Origin: Bryobacteraceae bacterium
Lineage (GTDB): Bacteria; Acidobacteriota; Terriglobia; Bryobacterales; Bryobacteraceae
DNA length: 64,000 bases
Direction of reading: 5' to 3'
Assembly (NCBI GenBank): GCA_026129905.1
Contig: JAHCHE010000009.1
Location: 186,001 to 250,000, forward strand
This document shows, in pieces, positions 8,060 to 17,136 of the stretch. The notes below the pieces were generated by a model, which saw only the letters and a program-made list of their open reading frames with translations, did no database searches and was not told the DNA's origin. Position 1 is the first letter of the stretch; each line of letters begins with the position of its first letter. The position numbers were made by a program, and so were the translations under genes.

Positions 8060-9982
8060 GTGTTTAAAGCTTTCCAACTCGCCGCGGCAGCCGTGATGTG
8101 CGCTTGCGGCCTAGCCGCAGCCCAGGAAATCACCTTCCGTTCGACTACCCAACTGGTCGTTGTCCATGTCTCGGCGAAGGATAGGAACGGCAATCCGGTG
8201 GAAGGGCTGACGGCCGACGATTTCAAGGTGTTCGAGGACGGTAAGCCGCAAAGAATCGAAGTCTTCGAATTTCAGCGGCTGGACGGCGGCTTGGACCTAC
8301 CGCCGCGCGAGGTCTCCAGCGCTCCGGGCGCCCCGGCCGGTCAGCCCGGCGAGGTCCGCTATAAGGACCGCCGCCTGCTCGCCCTGTTCCTCGACCAGTC
8401 CTCCATGCCTCCCGCCGACTTCTGGCGGGCGCAGGACGCCGCGCTGAAGTTCGTCCGCGAGCAGATGGCTCCCCGGGACCTGGTGGCGGTGATCGCCTTC
8501 GCGAAAAAGCTCGAAGTTTTGCAGGAGTTCACGGATGACCGCGACCAGCTCGAAAAGGTGATCGGCGCGCTGACCGCCGGCCTGGAGGAGGACGCGCCCG
8601 ATGACGAGGAGGAGGCCGAGTTCACCATCTTCAATACGGACCGCCGGCTCGCGGCGCTGGAAGAAGCGGTCCGGCTGCTCGGTTCTCTGGCCGAGCGAAA
8701 GGCGCTGGTCTACTTCGCCGCCGGGTCGGGCGGCGGAACGGGGATGGAAAACCAGTCGCAGCTTCGCGCCACCATCAACGCGGCCGCGCGCGCTAATGTC
8801 ACCTTCTATCCGGTGGACGCCCGCGGCCTCACCGCGCAGGCCCCGGCCGGCAACGCGAGCGTCGCCTCGGCCGGCGGCGTCGGGCTGTTCTCGGGCCAGG
8901 CCATTCTCCAGGCCGAGCAGCAGTTGGGCGGCGAGGACGAAACGCTGTACCGGCTCGCCAAGGAGACCGGCGGCAAGGCGCTCGTCAATACCAACGACCT
9001 CACGCTCGGCCTCCGCGAGGCGCAGAAAGACCTGTCCAGCTACTACATCCTCGGCTACTACTCCCCCAACGCAGAGCCCGACGGCAAGTTCCGGCGCATC
9101 CGGGTCGAAACCAGCCGCAAGCTCGCCGGGCTCGACTACCGCAAGGGGTATTTCGCGCCCAAGGTGTTCGGCCAGTTCACGGCCGCCGACCGCGAGCGCC
9201 AGCTCGAGGAAGCTCTGCTGCTCGGCGACCCGATCACCGACCTCGGCGTCGCCCTCGAGGTCGGCTATTTCCGCACGGAGCGCAACCGCTACTTCGTTCC
9301 CGTCGCCGTGAAGATCCCCGGCAGCGCGATCCCGTTTCCGGAGGGCGGCGGCAGCTCGCGGCTCGACTTCATCGCCCAGGTGAAGGACGCGACCGGCCGG
9401 GTGGCCGCGGTGGCCCGGGACGACGTGGAAATCAAGCTCGGCGCCGAGGCGGCGGCGGGCCTGGCGCGGCGGCCCGTTCACTACGACACGGCCTTTCTGC
9501 TGCCGCCGGGACCGTACACGCTGAAAGTGGTCACCCGCGAGAATCTCACCGGAAAGATGGGCACGTTCGAGACCGGCTTCTTTGTGCCCGACCTGGCCAC
9601 CGAGCTCGATTACCTCCCGATCAGTTCCGTCGTGCTCAGTAACCACCGCGAGACGGTGAACGGCAAGCCCGCGCCTCATCCGCTGATTCACGACGGCCAG
9701 AAGCTCATCCCGAGCGTGACCCGCGTCTTCCGCCAGGACCAGCGAATGTACGTGTACCTCGAGAAGTACCACGCCGCCGGGGCCACCGTCCGCATCGGCC
9801 TCTACCGCGGCAAGCAGAAGGCGTTCGAGTCGGACCCCATCGAACTGGCCGGCGCCGCCGCCTCGCTCACCGTGCCGCTGGAAACGCTGCAGCCGGGACG
9901 CTACACTTGCCAGGTCAGCGTACTGGCGCCGGCGGCGCGCAAGTTCGCTTTCTGGCGGACGCCGATCGTGGTGATCCCGTAG
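8060..9982 (+). CDS. VWFA-related secreted protein (acidobacterial type)
   Basis: Exported protein of 640 aa in the VWFA-related family that is abundant in Acidobacteriota. A signal peptide (residues 1-22, ending GLAAAQ) is followed by the family opening ITFRSTTQLVVVHVSAKDR and LTADDFKVFEDGKPQ. A von Willebrand A-like region has LLALFLDQSSMPPADF as the strand carrying the metal-site-like DxS, and the conserved SYYILGYYSP comes near residue 330. The second half looks like beta-sandwich. The start is GTG, six bases after the RAYT stop. Role unknown; adhesion or matrix interaction is inferred from the fold. Confidence 0.85.
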   Translation: MFKAFQLAAAAVMCACGLAAAQEITFRSTTQLVVVHVSAKDRNGNPVEGLTADDFKVFEDGKPQRIEVFEFQRLDGGLDLPPREVSSAPGAPAGQPGEVRYKDRRLLALFLDQSSMPPADFWRAQDAALKFVREQMAPRDLVAVIAFAKKLEVLQEFTDDRDQLEKVIGALTAGLEEDAPDDEEEAEFTIFNTDRRLAALEEAVRLLGSLAERKALVYFAAGSGGGTGMENQSQLRATINAAARANVTFYPVDARGLTAQAPAGNASVASAGGVGLFSGQAILQAEQQLGGEDETLYRLAKETGGKALVNTNDLTLGLREAQKDLSSYYILGYYSPNAEPDGKFRRIRVETSRKLAGLDYRKGYFAPKVFGQFTAADRERQLEEALLLGDPITDLGVALEVGYFRTERNRYFVPVAVKIPGSAIPFPEGGGSSRLDFIAQVKDATGRVAAVARDDVEIKLGAEAAAGLARRPVHYDTAFLLPPGPYTLKVVTRENLTGKMGTFETGFFVPDLATELDYLPISSVVLSNHRETVNGKPAPHPLIHDGQKLIPSVTRVFRQDQRMYVYLEKYHAAGATVRIGLYRGKQKAFESDPIELAGAAASLTVPLETLQPGRYTCQVSVLAPAARKFAFWRTPIVVIP

Positions 9983-10081
9983 CGTGTTTGCCGCGGTCTC
10001 GCTGTGATCGAGCGGGCGGCCCGCCCCGGCTGTGTCAGGATCTAGCTTTGGTACTACCCTGCCGTTCTGCTCCTGACGCTG

Positions 10082-10400
10082 TCATTTCTGCGCCAGCGCA
10101 TCGATATTGAACTCCGTTGGTCCTGGAATTGACGCCAGAATGTCGGCGCCCAGATCCTTGCCGTCGGGTTTCCGCGTGAACGGATGCTCGCCCTTCCCGG
10201 AAAACGCGCCGGTAGAAGCCGGTAGTCGCCGGTAGCGTAACTGTAGAATCCCACGTCTCGCCACGCGCCGGGATAGCACTTGTCATTTGCGTAGGGTATT
10301 GGTTGGAACAGTTGCCCAGGTAATTCTACTGGTACTAGTCTATAGTCTAGGGCGCCGATCTGTTTAAGAAACCTCAGGCTTAGGGGAGCGGGGGCGTAGG
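10082..10400 (-). pseudogene. decayed C-terminus of a secreted beta-helix-type protein
   Basis: Two minus-strand frames join into one plausible protein end. The upstream frame reads YSYATGDYRLLPA (about 10210-10250); the other ends GKDLGADILAS and PTEFNIDALAQK, stopping at 10082. The pattern of a residue-rich DYRL line followed by GKDLGADI is typical of the last turns of parallel beta-helix secreted proteins. A frame change near 10200 and the missing N-terminal part mark it as a remnant. The call rests on pattern similarity only. Confidence 0.4.
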
Positions 10401-10415
10401 CAAGGCACAAGTCCC

Positions 10416-10446
10416 GTGGAGCAAACACTCGTGGTTGGACATCGCC
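10416..10446. repeat. degenerate REP-like hairpin
   Basis: GTGGAGCAAAC, loop ACTCGT, then GGTTGGACATCG. It resembles the 788 copy (GCAAAC-ACTCGT-GTTTGC) with mismatches in the right arm. Probably an old copy. Confidence 0.4.
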
Positions 10447-10896
10447 GGGATAAACCGGCATGGAGTAGCGAATGAAACAGTCGTACGGGGAAGGCGTAGT
10501 CGAACCGCCCCGGGAGACCCCGCGGCTTGCCCGTGGCCGAAAGGCGAGCGGGTCGGAGGGAGAACGCGGTGAACGGCAAGTCCCTTATGCACGGCGAACA
10601 GAGACGAGAGATTGTGGGCGGAGGCTGCGAAGGGAAGGCTACGGGCGCTACTCGGAACCCGATCGGGAACGGACTCGTTCGAGCGCAGTCGCCATGTCCT
10701 TCTGAAGATCGCCCAGATCGTATTGGGACGCGATCTTCCGATGGCGAACGTAATCCATCATCTCCCACAAGGAGACATTCCAACCGCGGTTGCTCCGACC
10801 GTGACCAGCGCGGTGTTCATGAACCGCTCGTCGTTTTGGCGCCGTCCCGAGCCGCTTGAGGTACGATGGGCGTTCCAGTGCATTCGGGAGACGCAA
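10447..10896 (+). ncRNA. possible group II intron-like RNA fragment, then non-coding
   Basis: From about 10460 the sequence reads GGAGTAGCGAATGAAACAG, and the next codons would give MKQSYGEGV. From memory, this resembles the untranslated part of bacterial group II introns. No reverse transcriptase/maturase is present, and no domain V hairpin could be assigned with certainty, so at best it is a fragment. From about 10720 to 10896 nothing else is recognisable before the GTG of the interrupted helicase gene. The identification needs a covariance-model search. Confidence 0.25.
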
Positions 10897-11065
10897 GTGA
10901 ATCCTGAAGCGAGCAATGCCTCAGAGGCGCCGGCCAGCTCGGCCGAGAATCTATTTGTCGAAGTGTTTCAGGACGCCGTTGGGCTTCTTAACGCCCAGTG
11001 GCTACAATTCCAGGTGCCATTCACCGACCTCGATAGCCACCAACGCTGGATAGATTATGCGTTGC
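10897..11065 (+). pseudogene. 5' fragment of nuclease-helicase gene, cut by IS
   Basis: First 56 codons of a protein that continues at 12394. The GTG start at 10897 has GGGAG seven bases upstream. The encoded end WIDYAL joins exactly to RSPFGLYAFEVDGEFWH across the insertion once the IS and one copy of the 9-bp duplication are removed. The joined gene would encode 758 aa. The region around the junction (WIDYAL ... FEVDGEFWH) looks like a PD-(D/E)xK-type nuclease core placed ahead of a helicase. An upstream start in the same frame is possible but would have no good ribosome-binding site. Confidence 0.8.
11057..11065. repeat. target-site duplication, left copy
   Basis: ATGCGTTGC immediately before the left inverted repeat of the IS. 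The identical nine bases follow the right end at 12385-12393. A 9-bp duplication is within the IS4-family range. Confidence 0.9.
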
Positions 11066-12384
11066 CACTACTGTCCGGCTAACACCATCCGTCAAGTCGC
11101 GAACTCCTTTCCCTGCTGATGCTTACGGGCGGATTTGGCTTGCCGCGATTTGAACGGCGGCCGGTTCGAAAGCCGGCCCCAGGGCGCGCAACAATGGTGC
11201 GTGAACCAAGGCCGTACCGTCTTCTCTCAGTTGCTGAGCTTCCTGCCCGATCGCGAGTTTCGGCGTTGCGTGGCTCGGTACGGCGGCGATGCACGGCCGC
11301 GAGGCTTCTCCTGCTGGGATCAGTATCTGGCAATGGCATTCGCCCAACTGACTTACCGGGAGGGCCTCCGCGACATCGAAGCATGTCTGCGCTCTCTGGG
11401 CGGCAAGCTCTACCATATGGGTTTTCACGGCCGTGTGGCGCGCTCTACGCTGGCCGATGCGAATGACACGCATGACTGGCGAATCTACGCCGACTTCGCC
11501 CAGATCCTGATCCGCATCGCCCGACCGCTCTATACGTCCGACCCGATCGGCGTTGAGTTGGATCAAAGTCTATATGCGCTGGACTCGACCACGATTGACC
11601 TGTGTCTCTCGCTGTTTCCCTGGGCCAGATTCCGGAAACACAAAGCGGCCGTCAAGATGCACACGCTGCTGGACCTGCACGGCAACATCCCCACGTTTAT
11701 CCGCATCACCGAGGGCGCGGTGCATGACGTCAACATCCTCGACGAAATCGTCCCGGAAGCCGGGGCCTTCTATGTCATGGATCGGGGTTACCTCGATTTC
11801 GATCGTCTTTTCGTGTTCACTTTGTGCTTGGCCTTTTTTGTGGTCCGCACGAAGGAGAACGTCTTATTACAGCGCCGCTATTCGCACCCGGCGGACAAGG
11901 CGACAGGGGTACGATCCGATCACACGGTGATCCTGACGGCCATTGAATCCGCCAAGGCGTATCCGGACCCGCTGCGGCGAGTCACCTATCTCGACCAGGA
12001 AACGAACAAGCGGCTGAAGTTTCTCACGAACAACTTCACTCTTCCAGCGACTACCATCGCGAAGATCTACAAGTCTCGCTGGCAGGTGGAGTTGTTCTTC
12101 AAGTGGATCAAACAGCACCTGCGGATCAAGGCATTCTATGGCACGAGTGAGAACGCCGTGAAGACCCAAATCTGGATCGCGGTCTCGGTTTACGTGCTGG
12201 TGGCCATCGTTCGCAAGCGCCTGGGGCTCGAAGTCAGCCTCTACCAAATTCTACAGATTTTGAGCGTGACGCTCTTCGAGAAAACACCGATTTTACAGGC
12301 ACTCCAGCCATCCGACTCCCGAGAAAATTCGGGTGATTCCTCTAATCAGTTGATTTCTATTCAACTTATAGCCGGACAGCAGTG
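11066..12384. mobile_element. complete IS4-type insertion sequence, 1319 bp
   Basis: The ends are imperfect inverted repeats: left CACTACTGTCCGGCTA and right, read inward, CACTGCTGTCCGGCTA (15 of 16 match). They are flanked by the 9-bp direct repeat ATGCGTTGC. One transposase gene fills the element. It lies inside the reading frame of a helicase gene; excising it with one duplication copy restores a continuous frame, so the insertion is precise. The intact target duplication and near-perfect ends suggest a fairly recent event. Confidence 0.93.
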
Positions 12385-12385
12385 A
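11201..12385 (+). CDS. IS4-family DDE transposase
   Basis: Transposase of the enclosing insertion sequence, 394 aa from the chosen GTG. An N-terminal DUF4372-like part (QGRTVFSQLLSFLPDREFRRC) precedes the DDE domain: first Asp in YALDSTTIDL, second in YVMDRGYLDF, and the IS4 signature Y-(2)-R-(3)-E-(6)-K in YKSRWQVELFFKWIK. The GTG at 11201 places translation at the residues where relatives begin; the frame is open to 11135 upstream. The last codon is unusual: the TGA stop takes TG from the right IS terminus and A from the target duplication, so the C-terminus could differ at other insertion sites. Confidence 0.9.
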   Translation: MNQGRTVFSQLLSFLPDREFRRCVARYGGDARPRGFSCWDQYLAMAFAQLTYREGLRDIEACLRSLGGKLYHMGFHGRVARSTLADANDTHDWRIYADFAQILIRIARPLYTSDPIGVELDQSLYALDSTTIDLCLSLFPWARFRKHKAAVKMHTLLDLHGNIPTFIRITEGAVHDVNILDEIVPEAGAFYVMDRGYLDFDRLFVFTLCLAFFVVRTKENVLLQRRYSHPADKATGVRSDHTVILTAIESAKAYPDPLRRVTYLDQETNKRLKFLTNNFTLPATTIAKIYKSRWQVELFFKWIKQHLRIKAFYGTSENAVKTQIWIAVSVYVLVAIVRKRLGLEVSLYQILQILSVTLFEKTPILQALQPSDSRENSGDSSNQLISIQLIAGQQ

Positions 12386-12393
12386 TGCGTTGC
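12385..12393. repeat. target-site duplication, right copy
   Basis: ATGCGTTGC directly after the right inverted repeat. Its first base completes the transposase stop codon, and reading resumes in the interrupted helicase frame immediately after it. Confidence 0.9.
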
Positions 12394-14501
12394 GTTCCCC
12401 GTTCGGCCTTTATGCCTTTGAGGTTGACGGAGAGTTCTGGCATGACCCTCACTCTCCGCGGGTGACCCCGGCCGAGTTCCGCGGCTCCTTAACACGTCAG
12501 AACAGCCTTGTCTATCAAGGCTGGAAAGTATATCGCTGGACCGATCAGCAGCTTCTAATCGAACACAGCCGGGTTGTGGAACAACTGCGGTTGTTCTTAG
12601 AACGGGAGATCGCTGCAGGAACTCTGGGCGATCTTCTCCCGCTGCAAGATGCAGGTGAGTTCTCGTTGCGAGAGCACCAGTCGGAAGCGCTTGGGGCTCT
12701 GGAGGCAATGCGTGCTGAGGGTAAGACGATAGCGCTACTCACCCATGCGACGGGCACCGGAAAGACACACGTCGCGGTGACCGATGCCCGCCGAACGGGT
12801 CTGAAAACGCTTTACCTGGCCCACCGTGAAAAATTGCCGAGGCAAACAGAGGAACGATTTCGCGACCTTTGGCCGCAGGCCACAACAGCGCTGTTTCGCA
12901 GTGGGGCAGGAAAGCCGAATGCTCACGTTGTATTGAGTACATTCCAGGCAATGAGCCGGAATCTGAGCCGATTCGATCCACGGGAGTTCGGATATCTCAT
13001 CGTTGATGAAGCGCATCATGCAGTCGCAGAAACTTTTCGAGAAGTGATTGCGTTCTTCCAGCCGCGGTTCACCTTGGGATTAACGGCAACTCCGGAGCGT
13101 TCTGACGAACGCCCGCTGCTTCAAATCTTCCGCGAGACAGCTCACCGGTTGGAGCTTGAAGATGCTATCCGCCGGGACATTCTCGTGCCAATTCGATGCG
13201 TGAGGGTGGAGACCAATGTCGATCTGAGGCATATTCGATACAACTCCGTGGACTACCGCGCGAGGGACTTGGAAGAGGCCATCCAGGTGCCCGGTCGCGA
13301 TGAGCTCGTGGTAAATATTTACGCAAGACACGCCTCCCGCAAGCGCGGGGTCTGCTTTTGCGTAAACGTACTGCACGCCGAACGTATGGCGAGCGAATTC
13401 AAGAACGCTGGTGTCGCTGCCGCGAGCGTGTCGGGCAGGATGCCGTTGAATCAGAGAGAGGAGGTGCTGAGGGCGTACCAAGCCGGCGAAATAGCAGTGC
13501 TCTGCGCGTGCGACATCCTCAACGAAGGCTGGGATTCGCCTTGTGCCGAGGTGCTCCTGATGACCCGTCCAACTCTCAGCAAGATCGTCTACGTGCAGCA
13601 ACTCGGCAGAGGCACGCGCAAAGCCCCTGGCAAAGAACACCTGCTAGTGTTCGACTTTGTTGATCAATCGACGCGGTATGCACAGGCGCTTAGCCTCCAT
13701 CGACTTTTCAAGAAGACGGAATATCGCGCTGGCGCTCTCGTGGCGGCCCCTGAGGAGCAACTACTGCAGGAGCAACAAATCATAAAGGCAGGTGAAATTC
13801 CGCCTGTCATCCTCGGAATTGGGATCTATGATACAGCTCTGCGACCCGTCGATGTGTTTCGGTGGCAGGACGAAGCGGAGGGAATGATTGCAGCGAATGA
13901 ACTGGCCATCGAACTCCGAGTGGACGACTCTACCATTCGCGACCGTATTCGCCGGGGTGAAATCTCGCCAGATCTGAATGTACCTGTCGGCGATCGGGAG
14001 TACCATTTCTTTCGTCGCGACCGCGTAGCCGAACTGCAACGCCAATACGGAGTAACCCCGCTTAGTGACGAGAACATTCGCGATCTGTTCCTTAAATTCG
14101 TCGACGACGCCGACATGTCGGCCTCCTACAAGCCCGTATTGTTACTTGGCATGTTGCGATGCGCCGATGCGAGTGGGCGGGTCCGAGTTTCGGATCTGGT
14201 GTCATTCTTCCGCGATTTCTATCTCGAGCGAAAAAAGCAGGGCCTGTTGCCAGAGGCGCCTTTAAGGAGAATGGCGCGCGTCGCAGAACTAACCGACCTC
14301 GACATCGAACGGACGATGCTCACGATGCCCTTCGAGAAATTCGAGCGGAAACGTTTCTTCCGCAGACTGAAGGATCTTGCTGTGGTTCGATTCACGGAAA
14401 CGCTGTGGCGTCGGCTTACGGAAGCAGATCGGGAGTACCTGGCGGCAAAGGCGCAAGAGCAGATCACCGGATACTACAGCCGCTTGGAAGTCGCTCAATG
14501 A
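12394..14501 (+). pseudogene. 3' part of DEAD/DEAH helicase with N-terminal nuclease-like domain
   Basis: About 700 codons of an SF2 helicase separated from its start by the IS. Walker A is THATGTGKTHVAV, the DEAH box is YLIVDEAHHAV, motif III is GLTATPER, and the late helicase motif is YVQQLGRGTRKAPGKEH. Ahead of them, EVDGEFWH and the following residues look like the end of a restriction-type nuclease core. The C-terminal 230 residues have a small helix-turn-helix-like stretch (LRVDDSTIRDRIRRGEIS) and an uncharacterised basic tail. A TTG at 12390 could permit reinitiation, so a truncated helicase may still be made. A role in restriction or phage defence is inference. The region is visibly more A/T-rich than its neighbours, suggesting transfer. 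Confidence 0.8.
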
Positions 14502-14742
14502 AAGGGTTGCGACGTTCTTCCTGAAGGATTGGGAACTCTACGATGATCCAGGCCGCGACGTGGCTGCGGCAGCCCTAAACGAGCGCTTCATGCGGCTAGT
14601 TAACAGAGGATGCACTCGCGACGAAGTGGAGAGAGACATGTCGCCGAAATTGCGAGAATACAGTCAACTCGGCGCATTTGACAGCGAACCGGTTCGTTTT
14701 CTGCAATTGCTATTGGATATGACATTCGGAAGTTCCTACTAA
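14377..14742 (+). CDS. small protein after the helicase, unknown function
   Basis: Up to 121 aa. The first part overlaps the helicase end out of frame, and the credible protein begins around ERVATFFLKDWELYDD (about 14500). It is a charged, helical sequence (ALNERFMRLVNRGCTRDEVERDMSPKL) ending FLQLLLDMTFGSSY. I do not recognise a family. There is no clear ATG or ribosome-binding site near the credible N-terminus, so the start is uncertain and a frameshifted extension of the helicase gene cannot be excluded. Base composition matches the helicase, so the two probably arrived together. Confidence 0.45.
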   Translation: MLWFDSRKRCGVGLRKQIGSTWRQRRKSRSPDTTAAWKSLNERVATFFLKDWELYDDPGRDVAAAALNERFMRLVNRGCTRDEVERDMSPKLREYSQLGAFDSEPVRFLQLLLDMTFGSSY

Positions 14743-14826
14743 GCTGATCGGTCTTTCGGGTTCCGCAACGGCTGGCGTGCCGCGCTCAGCTCAACGGTTC
14801 GCTCCCGTCCGGCCATCTGCATCCTC

Positions 14827-17136
14827 CTACTCCCCATTCCTCTCCCCCAACCGCACCCTCGGCTTCTCGGCCGTGTACGGCGTCGGGTCCGGCTCGTCCC
14901 GGAACGGCGCCAGCATCGGCGTGGCGGCCGCGTCGAAGTGCGTCATCGGCTTCAACCCCAGCATCAGCCCGATCGTCCGCAGCGCCGACGCCGAGCTGTA
15001 CATGCCGCTGTCGAGCCCCGCGCCGCGCGTGTAGGGAGAAATGATGAACGCCGGCGCGCGGTGCGAATCCACGTGGTCGCGGCCGCCCTGCGCATCGTCT
15101 TCCACCACGAAAATCGCCATCCGCGGCCAGGACTTGCTCTTCGAGCACGCCTCGACGATCATCCCCAGCGCCTGGTCGTTGTCCGCCATCAGCGACTTCG
15201 CCGACAGCTTCCCCGGCGTCGCGCCCCAGGTGTGATCGTTGCCCAGCCGCATCGCCATCAGGCGCGGCACTTTGCCCGATGCGTCCAGCTCCTGAAAATC
15301 CTTGATGAAAGCCTTGGCGCGCTCCACGTCGGGATAGTCCAGGTCGAAGCCCCGGAACACCCGGCTGGTGTGATCGCGCAGGGCGGGGTCCTGGACATCC
15401 TTTACGTGGACGCCATCGCTCGCCGGCAGGTCGTGGTTAATGGCAAGAAACCCGTAGTTGCGCACCCCGAGTCCCGCGGCAATGGCATTGGTCCAAAGAT
15501 AACCGGCCGCCGGCACGGACTCCGTCCGAACCTCCTGGTAGTCGTACGCCTCGCGCCGCCCCGAGTACGTGCTCGGCCAGAGCCGTTCGATGTACGCGGA
15601 CGCGATCGCCGCCGTGGACCAGCTTTGGCCGTCCGCGTCGACATCGCCGTTGACGAAGAAATTGTCGAAGAAGGCGAACTCCCGCGCCAGCTTGTGGTGG
15701 TTGGGCGTCACCTCCTCGCCGAACACCGCCAGTTTGTGGTCGCCGCGCCCCGTCCCCAGGTCGCCCAGGATCTCGTCGTAGGTCCGGTTCTCCTTGACGA
15801 TGTAAAGCACGTGCCGGATGGGGAACTCCGCCTGGTCCGCCTCATCCCCCAGCGCCAGCTTCTGATCGCTGTACGGCGAATTCCGAAACACCGTCCGGGT
15901 GTGCTCGCGAATCGCCGCCGCGTCCAGCCTCTCGATCACGGAGGCCGTCCCCTTCTGGCGCCGCGCCACGTATCCCGGCGATTCGATCCCCCGCTGCACA
16001 GGCTGAGGCGCCGCCAGCGGATCGGGTCCGTTCGGATTTGCGAAACTCCCACCGCCGCGGCCGTTCAGCGCCACTAACCGGCCCCCCGGCAGCGCGAGCG
16101 CCGCTGTCGGATACCAGCCCGTCGGAATGAAGCCCGCCGCCTTGCCCTTCACCCCGGCCACGTCCACCACCGCGATCGTGTTGTAGCCGGAGCAGGCCAC
16201 GAACAGCCGCTCCTGGTCCTCGCTCAGCGCCAGCCCGCTCGGCGTCATTCCCAGCGGCTGATACGGCCACAGCGACAGGTGGATCGTTTCAATCGCCTCG
16301 AAGCTTTGGTTCTCATTCACCCCAATGACGGCGACGCCGTTCGTATTCGCCATGGCCACGAAAATCCTCGCCTTCCACCGTGGCGGCTCTTCGCCCTCCT
16401 CCAGTTTCGGCGGCTTGCTCCCCCACGCCATGTCCATCGGCTGCGATCCCAGCCGCGCCATCGACAGGTGCTGCCCGTCGCGCGCCCGGTGGTGGTGGAT
16501 CGAGCCTTCCGCCCAGCTTGTTACGAAAAACGACTCTCCGTCGGGATGAAACAGGATGCGATACGGCCGCCGCGCCGTCGGGAATCGCTCGATCACCCAG
16601 CCCGACTGCGGATTGATGACCACCACCTGGTCCCGAAACAGGCTCGCCGCGTAGATCAGCCGGCCGTCCGGGCTCACCGCCACGTCGCCGATGAAATCCG
16701 TCGCGCCGCTCTCCTGCTTTCCGCCGGAGGGAAGTTTCCGCTTCGGCGCCAGCTTTCCCTCCGCGCTGAACGCGAACTCGAACACGCTGCCCGACGCCCC
16801 GCCCCCCACGTACAGCGAACGCCCGTCCGGCGAAAACGTCATCCCGAGCCACGCGTCCGGCAGCGCCGCCGTATCCACCGCCTCGAACGTCTGCACGTCC
16901 AGGACGCTCACCGAAGGCTCGCCGTAACCGGCGTTCAGCGCCAGCATGTACTTCTTGTCCGGCGACAGGACGGCCGACATCGGCATAGCTCCCAGCGCAA
17001 TCTGCCGCCCGGCCGGCCGCAGCGTCCAACCGTTCGGCAACAGGAAGCCGCCCCCCGGCAGCGGGCCCGGCCGCTCCTGCGCCCCGCCCGGAGCGCAAAG
17101 CAACCCGCACGCAACCAGGGCCGCCGCAACCTTCAT
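14827..17136 (-). CDS. exported beta-propeller phosphoesterase
   Basis: Exported 769-aa protein with two parts. After a signal peptide (MKVAAALVACGLLCAPGGAQ), residues about 40-400 form a seven-bladed propeller-like region with repeated LSPDKKYMLALN, FSPDGRSLYVGGG and VSPDGRLIYAASL. From about 440 there is a phosphoesterase/alkaline-phosphatase superfamily domain: VLYIVKENRTYDEILGDL, FFDNFFVNGDVDADGQSW, MAIFVVEDDAQGGRDHVDSHR. The catalytic nucleophile would be the Thr of ENRTYDEI. The substrate is unknown. The ATG at 17136 overlaps the upstream NAD-synthetase stop (ATGA), so the two genes are coupled although no functional link is obvious. Confidence 0.87.
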   Translation of the reverse strand: MKVAAALVACGLLCAPGGAQERPGPLPGGGFLLPNGWTLRPAGRQIALGAMPMSAVLSPDKKYMLALNAGYGEPSVSVLDVQTFEAVDTAALPDAWLGMTFSPDGRSLYVGGGASGSVFEFAFSAEGKLAPKRKLPSGGKQESGATDFIGDVAVSPDGRLIYAASLFRDQVVVINPQSGWVIERFPTARRPYRILFHPDGESFFVTSWAEGSIHHHRARDGQHLSMARLGSQPMDMAWGSKPPKLEEGEEPPRWKARIFVAMANTNGVAVIGVNENQSFEAIETIHLSLWPYQPLGMTPSGLALSEDQERLFVACSGYNTIAVVDVAGVKGKAAGFIPTGWYPTAALALPGGRLVALNGRGGGSFANPNGPDPLAAPQPVQRGIESPGYVARRQKGTASVIERLDAAAIREHTRTVFRNSPYSDQKLALGDEADQAEFPIRHVLYIVKENRTYDEILGDLGTGRGDHKLAVFGEEVTPNHHKLAREFAFFDNFFVNGDVDADGQSWSTAAIASAYIERLWPSTYSGRREAYDYQEVRTESVPAAGYLWTNAIAAGLGVRNYGFLAINHDLPASDGVHVKDVQDPALRDHTSRVFRGFDLDYPDVERAKAFIKDFQELDASGKVPRLMAMRLGNDHTWGATPGKLSAKSLMADNDQALGMIVEACSKSKSWPRMAIFVVEDDAQGGRDHVDSHRAPAFIISPYTRGAGLDSGMYSSASALRTIGLMLGLKPMTHFDAAATPMLAPFRDEPDPTPYTAEKPRVRLGERNGE

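Noticed and set aside
9983-10010. GTGTTTGCCGCGG after the VWFA gene, like the right half of the 788 hairpin
   Set aside because: Only about 12 bases match and no left arm or loop is present; it could be a truncated copy, but it is too short to call.
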